This document shows positions 11,607 to 26,607 of a DNA stretch of 64,000 nt, piece after piece (the first letter of the stretch is position 1; each line of letters starts with the position of its first letter). The position numbers and the translations under genes are program-made. The notes below the pieces were generated by a model, which ran no database searches, had not been told where the DNA came from, and was given only the letters and a program-made list of their open reading frames with translations. Origin of the DNA: Amoebidium appalachense (lineage: Eukaryota > Ichthyosporea); the NCBI GenBank assembly GCA_963693365.1, contig CAVNZM010000009.1, forward strand, positions 8,184,001-8,248,000. Reading direction: 5' to 3'.

Positions 11607-12542
11607 GACCCGCGCGCGCGGTTGTTCATGCATATGACACAAGCAAACCTCGTGATCTTATTGCGGGATCACCTTTTGGGTCCGACACTCACCAAACAAA
11701 AGGCGGTCGCATTCCAAATGCACGAGCACATTTTAACGCACACGCTAGCTGTTCAGAACACTGTCTTTCCAACAAGCAGTGTCGACATGCCGAACTTACG
11801 GGGGTAGGGCCTCAGGGCCCGTAGGGCCCGGTGGCGAAACACTACGTGGGGTGTCGCCGCTTACTGCAGACTTGGACAGCATGATGCCTCTAGAAGAGGA
11901 CGCAGATTCCTACATCATAACCCCTAAACAGGTATGCATTGCGTCTTACCACCACTCCCTGTTTCGGTCGCAGGTACCGCTTTACTCTGAGTAGGCTATC
12001 CGTTTGCTTGACAATGTATGGTATCGATGCATGTGTGCCCCTAACTTTGAGCTACGTAAGACCGACTGAACACAAAGGTACCTTCTCACATTAGGGGTTT
12101 GTGCTGGTGCGGGGTCACTCAGGTCGGATGGCAGGAGGACCTGGAGAGGAACCTTTTTGTATTCCGCGGGCACATTCAATTAACAGAAAAATCAATCAAA
12201 CACGTGCGAAGGCTGGCTAGCAACCACATTGCTCAAACGATTTTGGTGAACGATACGGTTGACGTCCACGATAACGATGGGACGCGTTTCTCTGTTCCTC
12301 TGACCCCGAAAGACCCTCTGTTAAAAACTTGGTATGATGAAATCAGGCATTTTCTGGGAGACAACGGCCTACCATGCAATCTCAAGATTTCCGGTCTCTC
12401 AGTTATAGGCAGCAAGCCCAACGGTTCACCCCAGGTGTGCCACTGGGATCACAATGTCCATGAGATATTGAAGAAACAAGCCCCATGGCAAGATATACCG
12501 TGGTCAATATTCTATCACACTTTGCCACATGTCATGCCTTGA
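11607..12542 (+). CDS. Plus-strand gene A of the 14.65-kb element; possible 2OG-Fe(II) oxygenase-like domain
   Basis: A first exon (about 11,607-11,931) encodes a helical stretch (ANLVILLRDHLLGPTL) and then an acidic end (MMPLEEDADSYIITPKQ). Its two halves are joined only if the five-G run near 11,805 is one base too long. The donor CAG|GTATGC at 11,931 is phase 0, and the acceptor CACTCAG|GTCGG at 12,122 is also phase 0. Exon 2 (12,123-12,542) gives 139 residues to a TGA. It contains a KISGLSVIGSKPNGSPQ segment followed directly by VCHWDHN. The H-x-D after a G-x-P-Q turn resembles the iron-binding HxD of 2-oxoglutarate/Fe(II) oxygenases. This is suggestive only; no distal His/Arg was confirmed. 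The gene is transcribed divergently from the minus-strand gene. Confidence 0.45.
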
Positions 12543-12706
12543 TTATAGAATCTGATGGACCTGGCAGTCAAGCATCCATGTTCCAGTGTAATTTTCTTTG
12601 CCGGGTTTGACAGAATTCGTTAGTTTAGTGTATGATAAAGCACATACGTGTAGGATAAGGCAAATATTTTGTATTTTCGTCTTTGTCTGACTATTCACTG
12701 AAACAG

Positions 12707-16145
<3,439 letters not shown>

Positions 16146-16633
16146 CCGATTGCAAAGCGCTTGCGCCCCAAATGACGACAACAACAGCTGCAATGACCAT
16201 GATGTTTGCTCGAATGACCATCACGTTATACCCTGTGGGTATATATAAATTTGTATTCATTTGCATCAATATTTGTATTGAAACACATGTTCTAAAGAAT
16301 TCACTCGTCGTTCAGTGAAAGTAAAGAATGAATGAATGATTGAATGAATAAACGGCTTCCTGTCCTTCAGCCACATTTTATCTTGACATATTTTTACATG
16401 CTCATGGAACGAACAAACGAACGAACGGGCTTGTGTTTTTTTTTTTGTGTTATGTTGTGTTATGTTATGTTTTAGGGCTTTTGTCTCTACTAGCTCGAGT
16501 AGATGGTGGTTGGGATTGGGGTGGGGTTGGGTTGGTTCTCTTGACACCAATAAGTGTATCAGTTTTTCTGGTCCATAGCACGGGCATGTATGGTTGAGAA
16601 TGCACAAAACTGGGTTTGCAATAGGCCGATTAA

Positions 16634-16945
16634 CATATTCCGGAATATGTGTTTTTCTGCACGTTGGGGACTGCTCAGCTATGAGATCTTTACGTGACCC
16701 AAACCACAGCAAAACCACTTGTCCCATAATATCGTATTCCGGAATATGTTTGTATCAATACTGTCTAACTTCTATAACGTCTTGCTCGTGGACTTGCAGA
16801 CACGTCGTATGGCTCCTGGAACATGCTTATTTTGATTCTAATATATATTCCGGAATACGTGTTTCCCCGAAGACGTGTTTCACCACAAATCTGTGATGGG
16901 CATGTTTTTTGATCGTTTTGTCTTCTTGGTGGACTCTCAGAATCC
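16634..16945 (+). repeat. Right subterminal repeats: three CATATTCCGGAATATG-type palindromes and inverted 15-mer
   Basis: Palindromes are at 16,634-16,649 (perfect), 16,733-16,748 and 16,844-16,860, each centred on TTCCGGAA and about 100-110 bp apart. GGACTCTCAGAATCC at 16,931 is the exact reverse complement of 3,295-3,309. Confidence 0.75.
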
Positions 16946-17153
16946 GAATTGGATATGATATGAATAATTTGACACGAACGTGCAGGCCCCGTTCGGATGT
17001 TTTCATGTCAATATTTTGCTGTGTTTTTGTATCCGAACACCGCTCATGACGGGCCGTCCCCGTTGGTCGATATCTTTCCTGCCGGGTCCCCAGCTCAGCA
17101 TTTACTATTCGTATGCTAATAAAATACCCCCGTTGTGGCACCACGTCACAAAA

Positions 17154-17183
17154 TGTAAACTTTACAATTTCTCCCATTATCTG
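17154..17183 (-). repeat. Right terminal inverted repeat of the 14.65-kb element
   Basis: The reverse complement starts CAGATAATGGGAG and matches 2,541-2,570 at 28 of 30 positions. It is followed by TTG and eight further G before the CAATA duplication at 17,195. The extra tract makes the right end asymmetric. Confidence 0.75.
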
Positions 17184-17199
17184 TTGGGGGGGGGCAATA

Positions 17200-20100
17200 T
17201 GGAATCCGTCCGAGAAACGAGACGAGAAACGTCTTAATTATTTCGAGTGGGAGCCACTCATTCACCGGTTCATTAGAACCACCATTGCCGAGAAATTCGT
17301 TGACGCTATCAAGAGGCCACAGTGGGTTGACGGCGCTGAAGCCAACCAGTGGCTAGGCTACACCACCAAGGACTCCTACAAGAAAGCTTCCGACGTCCTC
17401 GACCAGATCCTCAACCAGTCCGTCCACCCGACCGAGCTCTACGACTCCGGCCGGATGCAAGACGGTGTCCACGGTGGTGAAGTCTTCCACAACCTACGTA
17501 TGGCGTATGTAGCAGAGAAGGAGGCCCGAGTCACCCAGATTCAAGTCACCTTCGAGGAGCTTGAACTACGAGACTACCCCAACGTCACAGCATACCTCAC
17601 CCGTCTCCAACGTCTGGCTACGACACTTGCCTGCCTCGACGAACCCGTCCAGCACAAGGATGTCGTACGTAAGTTCTTCCTCCACATCCGGAAGAACACA
17701 GCCCTGGTCTGCCCCGACATTGAACGTCTCTGCTCCGACTACTGGATGAACAACAAGGCCTACCCGTCCTTCAACATGCTCATCAGTGACATCCGAGGAG
17801 CTGAAATCCGTGCCGGCCTCATCGACGCAGGCACAGGTGCAACCGTCAACAACCGTCCCCTCCGTGCACTCCAGAGCAGAGTGCTTCCCCCCGGTGACCT
17901 CCGTAACCGTATTCCTCGACGTGAGCATACACCTCACCGTTCCCCGTCCCGTTCCCGTGATCCTCGTCCTCCCTCCAAGTCACCCGGCCCCCGTTCAACT
18001 TCCCCTTACCACCGTGGTAACAGGGACAACCGTAACCGACAGCACAACACCAACAGTGTGAAGTGTTCCTACTGCCATGAGCCCCACCACATCACAGCAT
18101 GCCCGGAGCCTGGCTGCACAGTTGCTCGTCGTGCCAAGCAGGAGAAAGGTGACAAGAGTGTGAAATTTGCACTCATCTCCTCCACCGGCACACCTGACAG
18201 TAACGACCCCGTCTGGGACAGTGCTTGTAATGCACACATCTGCCCCATCAAGGAGTATTTCTCCTCCCTTACCCCGTGTCCTCCCACCCCCATTCACGGC
18301 CTCGGCACAGTCAATGCCAAACAACGTGGCATCATCAACATGACACTGCACTACAACGGCCACCCAACACCGTGCAGCATCAATGCTTACTACGTACCCG
18401 AGGCACCGTCTTTCCTCGTGTCTACCTCCATGGCATCAGCTGCCGGCCTCCTAGGTCATTGTGACGATACAGACAACCACCCGTCGTTCCTCTACAGCCG
18501 TAATGGTGACATTATTACAGATCTCACCCCCCTCGACGGTCTCTACTACATCACTGACTATGTGATTGAGACTCCTAAACACCCGGGGGTCCAAGCCTAC
18601 ACAGCAAGGACTCAACCACCCGACGACCTCACCCTTTGGCACAACCGTCTCGGCCACCGTGCCCTCTCCACCGTCACCAGGATGGCCAAGGATGAGCTTG
18701 TCATCGGCATGCCCCCCTCCCTCAAGTCACCCGACAACAGTGACTGCTTCGGCTGCATGTCTGGGAAGACCACCAAGGCCCCCTTTCCCGGCACCCGTTC
18801 CAAGTTCACCATTCCCGGTGCTAAGTGGCACCTGGACTTCTTCGAAGCTCCCTGTGCTTCCTACGGAGGCTACAAGGTTGCTCTGGTGTGTGTTTGTGAT
18901 GCCACCGGTTACACCACCGTGTTCCCCCTTTACAACCGTGGTGAAACCCTCAGCCACATTCAGTCTCTCGTTGAAACCATCGAACGTCAGACACCTGAGA
19001 TCGTCACCCATCTTCGGTTTGACTCCGGCTCTGAGTTCACCTCCAAGGACACCGAGGCCTACTGCAAGCAGAAAGGCATCATCATGGAGTTTGCCCCCGT
19101 CGACACACCACAACACAATGGTGTTGTTGAACGGAAGATGAGAGAACTGCAAGAGACAGTCCGTTGCTTCCTCCATGCCGACAAGGACCAACCTCTCTCT
19201 CCCAAGTTGTGGGTTGCTGCTCTCAAGCATACAAGCTACATCATCAACGTCACACCGTCATCTGCTGCCAACGGCAACACTCCCTTCGAGGCCTTCCACG
19301 GCTTCAAACCCGACGTCTCCCAGCTCCACGTGTTCGGCTCCCCTGCCTATGTGCATGTTCCCCGGTCAAAGAGGAACAAGCTGGCATCAACCGTCAGAGT
19401 CGGCACCTACGTCGGCTGGGACCTACCCTCCAAGGCACACAAGATCCTCGACCATGCCAGCAACCAAATCAAGATCTGCCGTGATGTGATCTTCGATGAG
19501 TCGAAATTCACGGGCAGCACCAATCAGGTCTCCGTTCCCCCCAAACCCGATCTGCCGACATTGGACCCCCCCTCCGACGACGACGATGAAACTCCGTCTG
19601 TGGTCATCTCCCAACCGTCCTGGCACAACCAACCAGCCCCGGTTGAACCCGTGCCTCCCCCGAGCCCCCCCCCCCACTGGCCAACAACCCTTGCTGCCGG
19701 CCCCCCCCGTTGCTGTGCATCAACTGAACCCGGCTACATGACTCCGGTTCGTCCTGGGTCCCCCACCTTCCACTCGGCCACGAGCAGCCCTGTGGACACC
19801 GATGCCCCCCTCACCACCGGTCCTATTCCTGGCTTCCATGCCCCTATCCCGGCCTCCACCACCTACCCGGCCACCACCCCCCTCAAGGACCCCCCCAAGC
19901 CCAACCTTCGTCGGTCTACACGTCTCACCAAGACTCCAACGGCACTGGTCAGCATCGTAGCACCGACCATCAACATTGACCAGCTCCCCAAGGGCATTCA
20001 AAAGCTTTGCAACGGTCCCAACGGTGATGCCGTCATAGCTGCCCTCACCTCCGAGTACCAAGCCTTCATCACCAAGGATGTCTTCACCATTGTTGATCCC

Positions 20101-21547
20101 CCCCTGGTGCCAACATCATCAAGTTCAAGTGGATTGTGACTGAGAAAGTCCTCAACTCAGCCGGTGACACCAAGATCAAAGCTCGTGGTGTTGCAAAGGG
20201 CTTCACTCAAGTCTACGGTGTTGACTACGGTGACACCTCTTCCCCCGTGGTGATGTCCTCCTCCGTCCGTGCCCTCCTTGCCATCGGTGTGGACGGCAAC
20301 CATGAGATTCATCAACTCGACGTCTCAACTGCCTTCCTCAACAGTCCTCTTCAAGAAGACATCTACATTGAGCCACCACCTGGCTTCATCACCCCCGGCA
20401 ACGAACACAAGGTCTGGAAACTTAAGAAGGCACTCTACGGGCTCAAGCAAGCATCACTGGCCTGGTATGAGTACTTCGACAAGGTCCTCCTTGCTCACTG
20501 AAGGTCTCGAACGTCTCCGTTCAGATCCATGTGTCTACATCAAGACCTTCCCCAACGGTGACATCATCCTCACTGGCAACTATGTGGACGACGTCATCAT
20601 CATCTGCACGGCCAACTCCTCCCACACCAAGGATCTAGTAGACCACATCATGAAGTCAGCTCTCTGCAAGGTTGACCTTCCCGACATCTTCCTTGGCACC
20701 CAGCTCATCCACACCCCCGGTCACCTCAAGCTGCTTCAGCAATCCTACATCAACGACATCGTCAGAGACTTCAACCTCAACGATGCTCACCCCAAGGCTA
20801 CTCCCATTCCCGTCGGCACCGTCATCACCATCAACGAGAACGACCCACCACCCATCAAGGTTCCCTACCGTGAACTACTCGGCCGTCTTTTGTGGGTTGC
20901 TCGTTGTTCCCGGCCCGACATCTCCTTTGCCATCGGCTACCTCGGTAGATTCAGTGCCAACCCCACCAAACTTGCATGGGAATGTCTACTCCGTGTAGTT
21001 CGGTACCTCATCGGCACTTCCAACCTCGGCCTTCACTACGACAAGTCTGCTTCCGACGACAACACCCCCTTGCTGGAGTGTTATTCTGATGCTGACTTTG
21101 CCAACTGCCCCAACACCCGTCGTTCAACCACCGGATACGTCATCTTCTTCAAGGGCATACCCATCACATGGTATTCGAAGCTGCAGTCCATCACGGCAAC
21201 ATCCACCACCGAGGCTGAGCTTCTGGCCATCAATGCTGCTGTTCAAAACGTCATCTGGCACCGTGATCTCCTCCGTACTTGAACTCGGCTACCCGATGAC
21301 CGACCCCACCCCCGTCTACTGTGACAACCAGTCCACCATTGCCCTCCTGCACACCAACAGCATCAAGCACCGGACCAAACACATTGCAGTCCGTTACCAC
21401 AACACGAAGGACTACATCAAGAGTGGGGATGTGGTCGTCACCGTGACCTACGTGTCCAGCAAAGACAACGTGGCTGACATCTTCACCAAGCCCCTGCCCG
21501 GGCCCTCCCACGAGCAGCACCGTGATTCACTCAGTCTTCGTGACTAA
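17200..21547 (+). pseudogene. Copia 1 Gag-Pol polyprotein, frameshifted
   Basis: Gag is followed by a noncanonical knuckle (CSYCHEPHHITAC), then a protease with DSACNAHI in place of the usual DSGA. The integrase has an HHCC finger (WHNRLGH...CFGC) and acidic residues in LDFFEAP, RFDSGSEF and NGVVERKMREL. RT carries FKWIV, LDVSTAFLNSPL, ALYGLKQA and YVDD (20,581-20,592). RNase H has YSDADFAN and STTEAELLA. Three one-base frame changes break Pol: in a C run near 20,098-20,104, near 20,490 and near 21,280. The stop is at 21,547. The full protein would make virus-like particles, reverse-transcribe and integrate. The near-identical LTRs make several real inactivating indels surprising, so consensus errors are possible. 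Confidence 0.9.
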
Positions 21548-21548
21548 G

Positions 21549-21592
<44 letters not shown>

Positions 21593-22073
21593 TCATCTAC
21601 AGTGGTCTTCAAGTAGGTTGGGGCCCTGGCCAGTGGTCTACACATCACCGTGTAGAGACACCTCCCAACGAAAGTCTACTGCTGTCTTCATCGATCTTCA
21701 GTGTGTGCATCTTCAGTGGGGATTTCTTCTCCACCATCCGTCGTTTATTTATATACCACCATATATATAATGTATTTATCATTAGCCACCAACACGTCAC
21801 ACATACACTAGTTGTTTCTTCTATATATATTTATATATCACGTCATTGGCTACCGTCATCTTCCGAGTCTTCAGAGGCAACCGTCGTTGTGTGCTTCTTC
21901 CGTTTTGGTTTTCTTCCCCGGCTTGCACCTTCAAGTCTTCTCCATTGTCTTCTCGAGTGGGGAAACTTGACTGTGACTTCACGGCACCTACTTCTACATG
22001 TGTGAAAGTCTTAACATCAACAGTCACATCAACAAACTTCACGAGAACCCAACTTCCAACCCTTGAGTGGGGA
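21548..22073 (+). other. Copia 1 3' untranslated region with poly-C and polypurine tract
   Basis: A poly-C run of about 39 bp (21,551-21,589) directly follows the pol stop. There is then about 470 bp without a gene, ending in TTGAGTGGGGA immediately before the LTR's TG. This is the expected plus-strand primer (PPT). Confidence 0.7.
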
Positions 22074-22781
22074 TGCCATCTTCACTTAATTCTCAGCAAG
22101 ACTTAGAAGTTGAGTTTGGTATTTATTTATTAGTTGTTGTAGTTTGTTTCCTTTTCCTTTCTTCATTTCTTTCTTTCTTTTCCGTTTCCGTGTACACGAC
22201 ATCTTAGATCTGTGTACGTATCGACATACTTAGCTCGCGCACACGTATTGTCGTTTGCGTCAAAATCTATATATGTCATCCAATCATATCTCGTTTGTAT
22301 TTTCCCAAATATAGTAACTTACATTCCTTTCTCATTCCTTTCCCACGACGTAGCATTGTGCTATGTTCTTCAACTATTAGGAATAATTATATTTAGACGT
22401 GTTATGATAAGAACATGTATAAATATATGTTATGAATTAATAGTTACATAAGTGGTTTCATTTTATTAAATGTTTCCGTGCTTTTATTAGAAGTTTCTTT
22501 CATTAGAGGATTGAGTTTTATATTCTAAATGTCGACAGACATTTTATTCGATATATTTTACACTCATAGTTTTCATTCTTTTGATTGGTTTATCGTTTCA
22601 CATTCCCAAGTATAAAAGGGACCTCATCTTGAAATAAATCACAAGCAGTCGTATTCACTTCCTATGGTTCCAGAAATCGTTCCTCCTCTCCGGTTGTGTT
22701 TTTCCCGTGTGTCTTTGTGTTGTGTTTTACATAACACCCATCTGTGCTCTCTGCTTCTCCGTTTACCCACACAAAATAACA
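22074..22781 (+). repeat. 3' LTR of copia 1
   Basis: Starts TGCCATC, ends AAATAACA, and is followed by target duplication GTTTT. It is the same length as the 5' LTR, with one visible difference. Confidence 0.95.
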
Positions 22782-23413
22782 GTTTTCGGAGTAAAAACCC
22801 CTAAATCCCCTATCCTAACATGATTGCCGGCCCGGACACGTACCGTTTGGCACTGATAAGGCTCGATTACTACTTCAGCTACCGTTCTAGCACCAGACTG
22901 ATAACCGTCGAGCCCATCATGGGTTTTAATTTTAACGCCGGACTGCAATTCTAAAACATTCGTACGTTCAAACAAAGCATTCACATGTCTACGGAAAAAT
23001 GGGGCTCCCAACAAAACACTTTGAGCTAAATCCTTAACCACATAACAAGCAACATGCATAGCCTGGCCACCTATCTCACACGGCAACACACAAACGCCTT
23101 CCACAGACATACTACTATTATTAGCACTACCTAAGGCTGTGCTAGAAGCATCTAAAATAGGAATTTCCCCCCCGGCCTGATTAAAACGACGAATAAACGA
23201 AGCATGCACACAATTAACCTGAGCCCCTCCATCGAGCAAAGCAACCGCCTTCAACTTACCATCAGCTAACCATACGTCTATATAATGCCGGCTAAAACCA
23301 ACTAAATCCTCCTCCAATTCAAGCAACACATCCTCACTCACACCCAATCCCTGCCCACGAAGACTCACACCCTCGATACCTACGTGCAACATACCTACCT
23401 GTGGTGCCTGCAC
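22782..23413 (-). CDS. Gypsy aspartic protease segment of Pol (partial)
   Basis: A minus-strand open frame with a retropepsin-like fold signature. It has VALLDGGAQVNCV (an active-site loop with DGG in place of DSG/DTG), an ILDASSTALGSANN strand, and the second-half ILG-like SVLLGAPFFRRH. It cleaves Gag-Pol in the particle. The frame runs without a break into the copia 1 LTR, and across the GTTTT duplication it matches the phase of 1,719-1,141. The DGG variant may be inactive or a lineage feature. Confidence 0.75.
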
Positions 23414-23984
23414 GGGTGGGGTGGGGTGTGTATGTGATGTGGGTGGTGGTGGAGTGTGTGTGTGTGGTGTGTGGGTGGGTGGTGTGTGTGTGTTTAGTGT
23501 ATGTGTGGGTGTGTGTGTGGGTGTAGGTGTGTCTGCAACCGTCGTATGTTGTTGTGGTGGTGTGTTTCTATGTGTCTGTGCCTTCCCCCCCTTCCCCCTT
23601 TACTCGTGTGTGTCCCCCCCCTCCCGGAAACAATGGCACAGAAACCCCCCTCCGGTGTGGTTAGAACAAACACCGGGTTGGGACAAGAAACACTGAGACC
23701 ATCCACTTGTGGCTGGGGACTCGGAACCTCCCCCAACCACAAAACATTCACACCATTCATACCTTTGGTAGAGTCACCCCACAAACATTCATGCCATACC
23801 ACCTCGACGCCGCTGTCTTGAGGACCCACGACGATGCCCGGCTCCCACACGTATCGGGGCGGTGAGGGGGCAAAGGGAAGCTTAACCTGGGGTGGGGGAG
23901 GGTGAAGGTTCTCTGCAACCTGGGGGGGACCGATACTGTCCCCCCCCCTCCCTCAGTGACCCCAGCTTCCCCCTCCCCCGGAAC
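23414..23984 (-). other. Gypsy Gag-protease linker, frame-shifting, low complexity
   Basis: A minus-strand frame (23,850-23,494) encodes a plausible linker with HECLWGDST and PVFVLTTPEGGF. It is flanked by G/C-rich and (GT)n-like stretches that change frame. It joins the gag stop to the protease in the polyprotein; no domain is recognised. Confidence 0.45.
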
Positions 23985-25319
23985 TCAATAGCTCTTGTAA
24001 CTACGGCAATATGCAGCAGAGTGCCCTTGCCGGCCACAAAAGTAACATGCACCAAAGAAGGGGCCAGGGGGGACTTCAAAACCTTGGCGCAAAGCATAAC
24101 CGGGAGCCCGGTCATGCTGGGGGGGCCCACCGTGTGCACCACGGCCCCCCCTTCCCCCCTGCCCCCCTCGGCCTCTCTCACCACCATTTCCACCCCTCCC
24201 TCTACCCTGCCCACCACCACGAGCAAGATAAGGGGCAAACCTCTCGGTGAACTGCTGCTGTTGTCCTCCACGGCCACCTCGGCCACGACCGCCGTGTCCA
24301 CCCCGGTCGCCGCCACGGCCACCCCGGAAGCCGAAGCCCCCTCGGCCAGAGAAGACGGCCTGGGAGAGCTCGGCAACCTGCTTGACCAACATGGTGAGTG
24401 CATCTGGCTGTTCACCCTCTTTTTTCTCTTTTTCCCCCTTCGGTCCACTCTCCTTCTTTTTCTTGTCTACTTCCATCACCTCCTTTTTATCCCTCTTATT
24501 GAACTTCACCTCGTGCATGGCAAGCAAGTGACGTTTAACATGCAACACCACCTCATCTACATCATCATGCTCCCCAAACATGCGTGCAGTGTCTGTGTTT
24601 ACAGAGAGAGCCTTACGAGCAAACTCGAATTTTTCCCTATCACTCACGTCACCAGCTAACTCACAAAGGTCTTCAAAGACCCGATATTCCCTCTCAAAGA
24701 ATGCACGAGCTTCTACGGGGGACATATCTAAAGTGGGAAAGGTATACTTCCATTCTCTGAGCTGGGCCCGGAAGGTACGGCGCCGGTCGGCCGTCAGGTA
24801 TCGGCCGACGAGCCGGGCCGTATACTCGAGCTCGTTTTCCGGCCGTGTGAAGGCCTCGAGCTCCCCGTCCACGTCGTCGGTGCTGTTCTCGTCCTCGTCG
24901 TCGGGGATGAACCGTGCGGCCAGACGTTTCTGGCCGAGTGTCCGGGACACCATCTCGTCCCTCCCCTCGTCGTACTGCTGCTCGTATATACGAGCCGTCA
25001 CCTGGGGGGCCTGCTCGGCCCGGTACGGGTGCTCCTCCATCAGGGTGCATAAGTCGGCCATTGTTTTGTGGTCGATGCACTGTTTGATCATTAAGCACGA
25101 GGCCGCCACAGTGGGGGCCTTCTTTGTGTCTAACACTAGTGTGGGTGTGTTAGCTAGGAGTGTCCTAAGCCACCTAGGGATTTCCGAGTCGTGTTTGAGT
25201 GTAAAACTGAAAGCTGTGGTCTGTCTAACGTCTAGTGTATGAACCTGTGGTACCTGTGTGTGCAGGGAGCTATCCTCCGCTGCCAATGCGTAGAACATGT
25301 CTACGTTAAACTTAGCCAT
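23985..25319 (-). CDS. Gypsy Gag (444 aa) with C-terminal zinc knuckle
   Basis: The ATG at 25,319 starts MAKFNVDMFYALAAEDS. The first 300 residues are mixed helical with an EWKYTFPTLDMSPVEARAFF segment typical of retrotransposon Gag. They are followed by a Lys/Glu-rich stretch, an RGG-rich tract (GGRGGDRGGHGGRGRGG-like) and a CCHC knuckle (CYFCGRQGHSAAYC, CX2CX4HX4C) near residue 425. It would package element RNA. The RGG box before the knuckle suggests extra RNA binding. The frame is intact. Confidence 0.85.
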   Translation of the reverse strand: MAKFNVDMFYALAAEDSSLHTQVPQVHTLDVRQTTAFSFTLKHDSEIPRWLRTLLANTPTLVLDTKKAPTVAASCLMIKQCIDHKTMADLCTLMEEHPYRAEQAPQVTARIYEQQYDEGRDEMVSRTLGQKRLAARFIPDDEDENSTDDVDGELEAFTRPENELEYTARLVGRYLTADRRRTFRAQLREWKYTFPTLDMSPVEARAFFEREYRVFEDLCELAGDVSDREKFEFARKALSVNTDTARMFGEHDDVDEVVLHVKRHLLAMHEVKFNKRDKKEVMEVDKKKKESGPKGEKEKKEGEQPDALTMLVKQVAELSQAVFSGRGGFGFRGGRGGDRGGHGGRGRGGRGGQQQQFTERFAPYLARGGGQGRGRGGNGGERGRGGQGGRGGRGAHGGPPQHDRAPGYALRQGFEVPPGPFFGACYFCGRQGHSAAYCRSYKSY

Positions 25320-25357
25320 TGTGTGGTGTGTGCCCTAACTCGTGTGGTTGTGTTTAT

Positions 25358-25391
<34 letters not shown>

Positions 25392-25842
25392 CTGTGTGTT
25401 TGAGGTGTAGCAACAGCCCAGAAGGAACTGTCACCGCGTTACCCTAGCGCGAAAAACCGCACTAAAAGAAAGGTGTAGCTTGTCGTATCCTAATATATGT
25501 GTACTAGAGACGCGGCACTCTACTAAGTGTACACACACGAAAAGGAACGAACGTGTATAGAAAAACGGTAAAGTTTATTAAGACCAGGCTCCGACGGGCA
25601 AACTTAGATCCGTACGGATTAAGTCTAAGTTACGACTGAGGCCATCAAGGCCGTGCCCTACAAGATCATCATCACCTGGCCCCCTACGATGCCACATTCC
25701 ATTAACATTCCGATCTACTTTTATCGTGCGCCTGCACGAGCTAAGTCGATCTACTCAACTAATATATTTATCCAAGTCTCACCCCTCACCCTCCCCCTAG
25801 TGGCACCGCAGAGTCTAAATCTACATTTCATACTATCCTCCC
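25320..25842 (-). other. Gypsy leader upstream of gag
   Basis: No gene. Contains a 33-bp T tract (25,359-25,391), so poly-A in the element's sense, and about 450 bp of unique sequence. The element's primer site and LTR edge were not found with confidence. The stretch ends at the copia 2 target site CTCCC (25,838-25,842). Confidence 0.5.
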
Positions 25843-26607
25843 TGTTGGAGTACACTGGTACTCCCGGCTAGCAATGTCTGTTAGAGAAAGTTTCTGAGCA
25901 ATTGAATAACTGTTTCAACACTCACTCGAGTGCATAGAGCTTTTGTTTACGGTCATATTCATATATGGTAGTTATATGTTTGAGCCAAAACTGTACCAAT
26001 GACGAGCTTCACTAGCAACGTGCTAATTGTGCTCATTAATTAATATTCCCGGTTCAGATGATGTCATGTCTATATTTGCCACAGGATTCTATTCTTAGAG
26101 TGGTAGTGTGCTTTATTCCCGGATATTCTCAGAATATTTTTAGTTGTGTGAAGCAAGATTTACGTTTAACTGCAATTGGTGTGTTAAACACGTTTATTTG
26201 TGTGCTTTAGTGCAAGTTAACTAGCCACTCAACGTGCACAGTTAACTTTTATATCTTTAACGACTTGTTTTCATTGTGCTCTCTTTTCGGCCATGCTGTA
26301 CATGGCCCACCACCAGGGTGCACACGAGGCCACCATGAGGTGGCCAACGACTATATAAAGCAGTGCCTCCCATGTCACAAACATGGGAAGCAGAACGTTT
26401 GATTTACACTTTTCTACTGTCGTTTCCAGTGCACAAAACACATAGACTAGTTACCCATCATACACGACACTATGTCTGACAACTTACAGTTGCAGCAACT
26501 AGTCCAACTACTGGAGCAGAGGTTGGCCTCACAAGATGCAATCATTTCTGACTTACAGAAGGAACAACGTGCACTAGAACTAGCTTCTATGAACACAATG
26601 TCCAACA
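25843..26607 (+). repeat. 5' LTR of copia 2, containing the gag start
   Basis: Runs from TGTTGGA to TCCAACA. The TATA box (TATATAAA, 26,352-26,359) puts R and U5 at roughly 26,380-26,607, so the gag ATG at 26,472 and 45 codons lie in R/U5. Confidence 0.93.
26352..26359 (+). promoter_or_regulatory. TATA box of copia 2 LTR promoter
   Basis: TATATAAAGCAG lies about 110 bp upstream of the gag ATG and is repeated in the 3' LTR at 31,465-31,472. Confidence 0.75.

Noticed and set aside
17154-17237. ATG at 17,113 as the gag start of copia 1
   Set aside because: Those first 29 codons are the right end of the inserted element; the true gag ATG is at 2,504.
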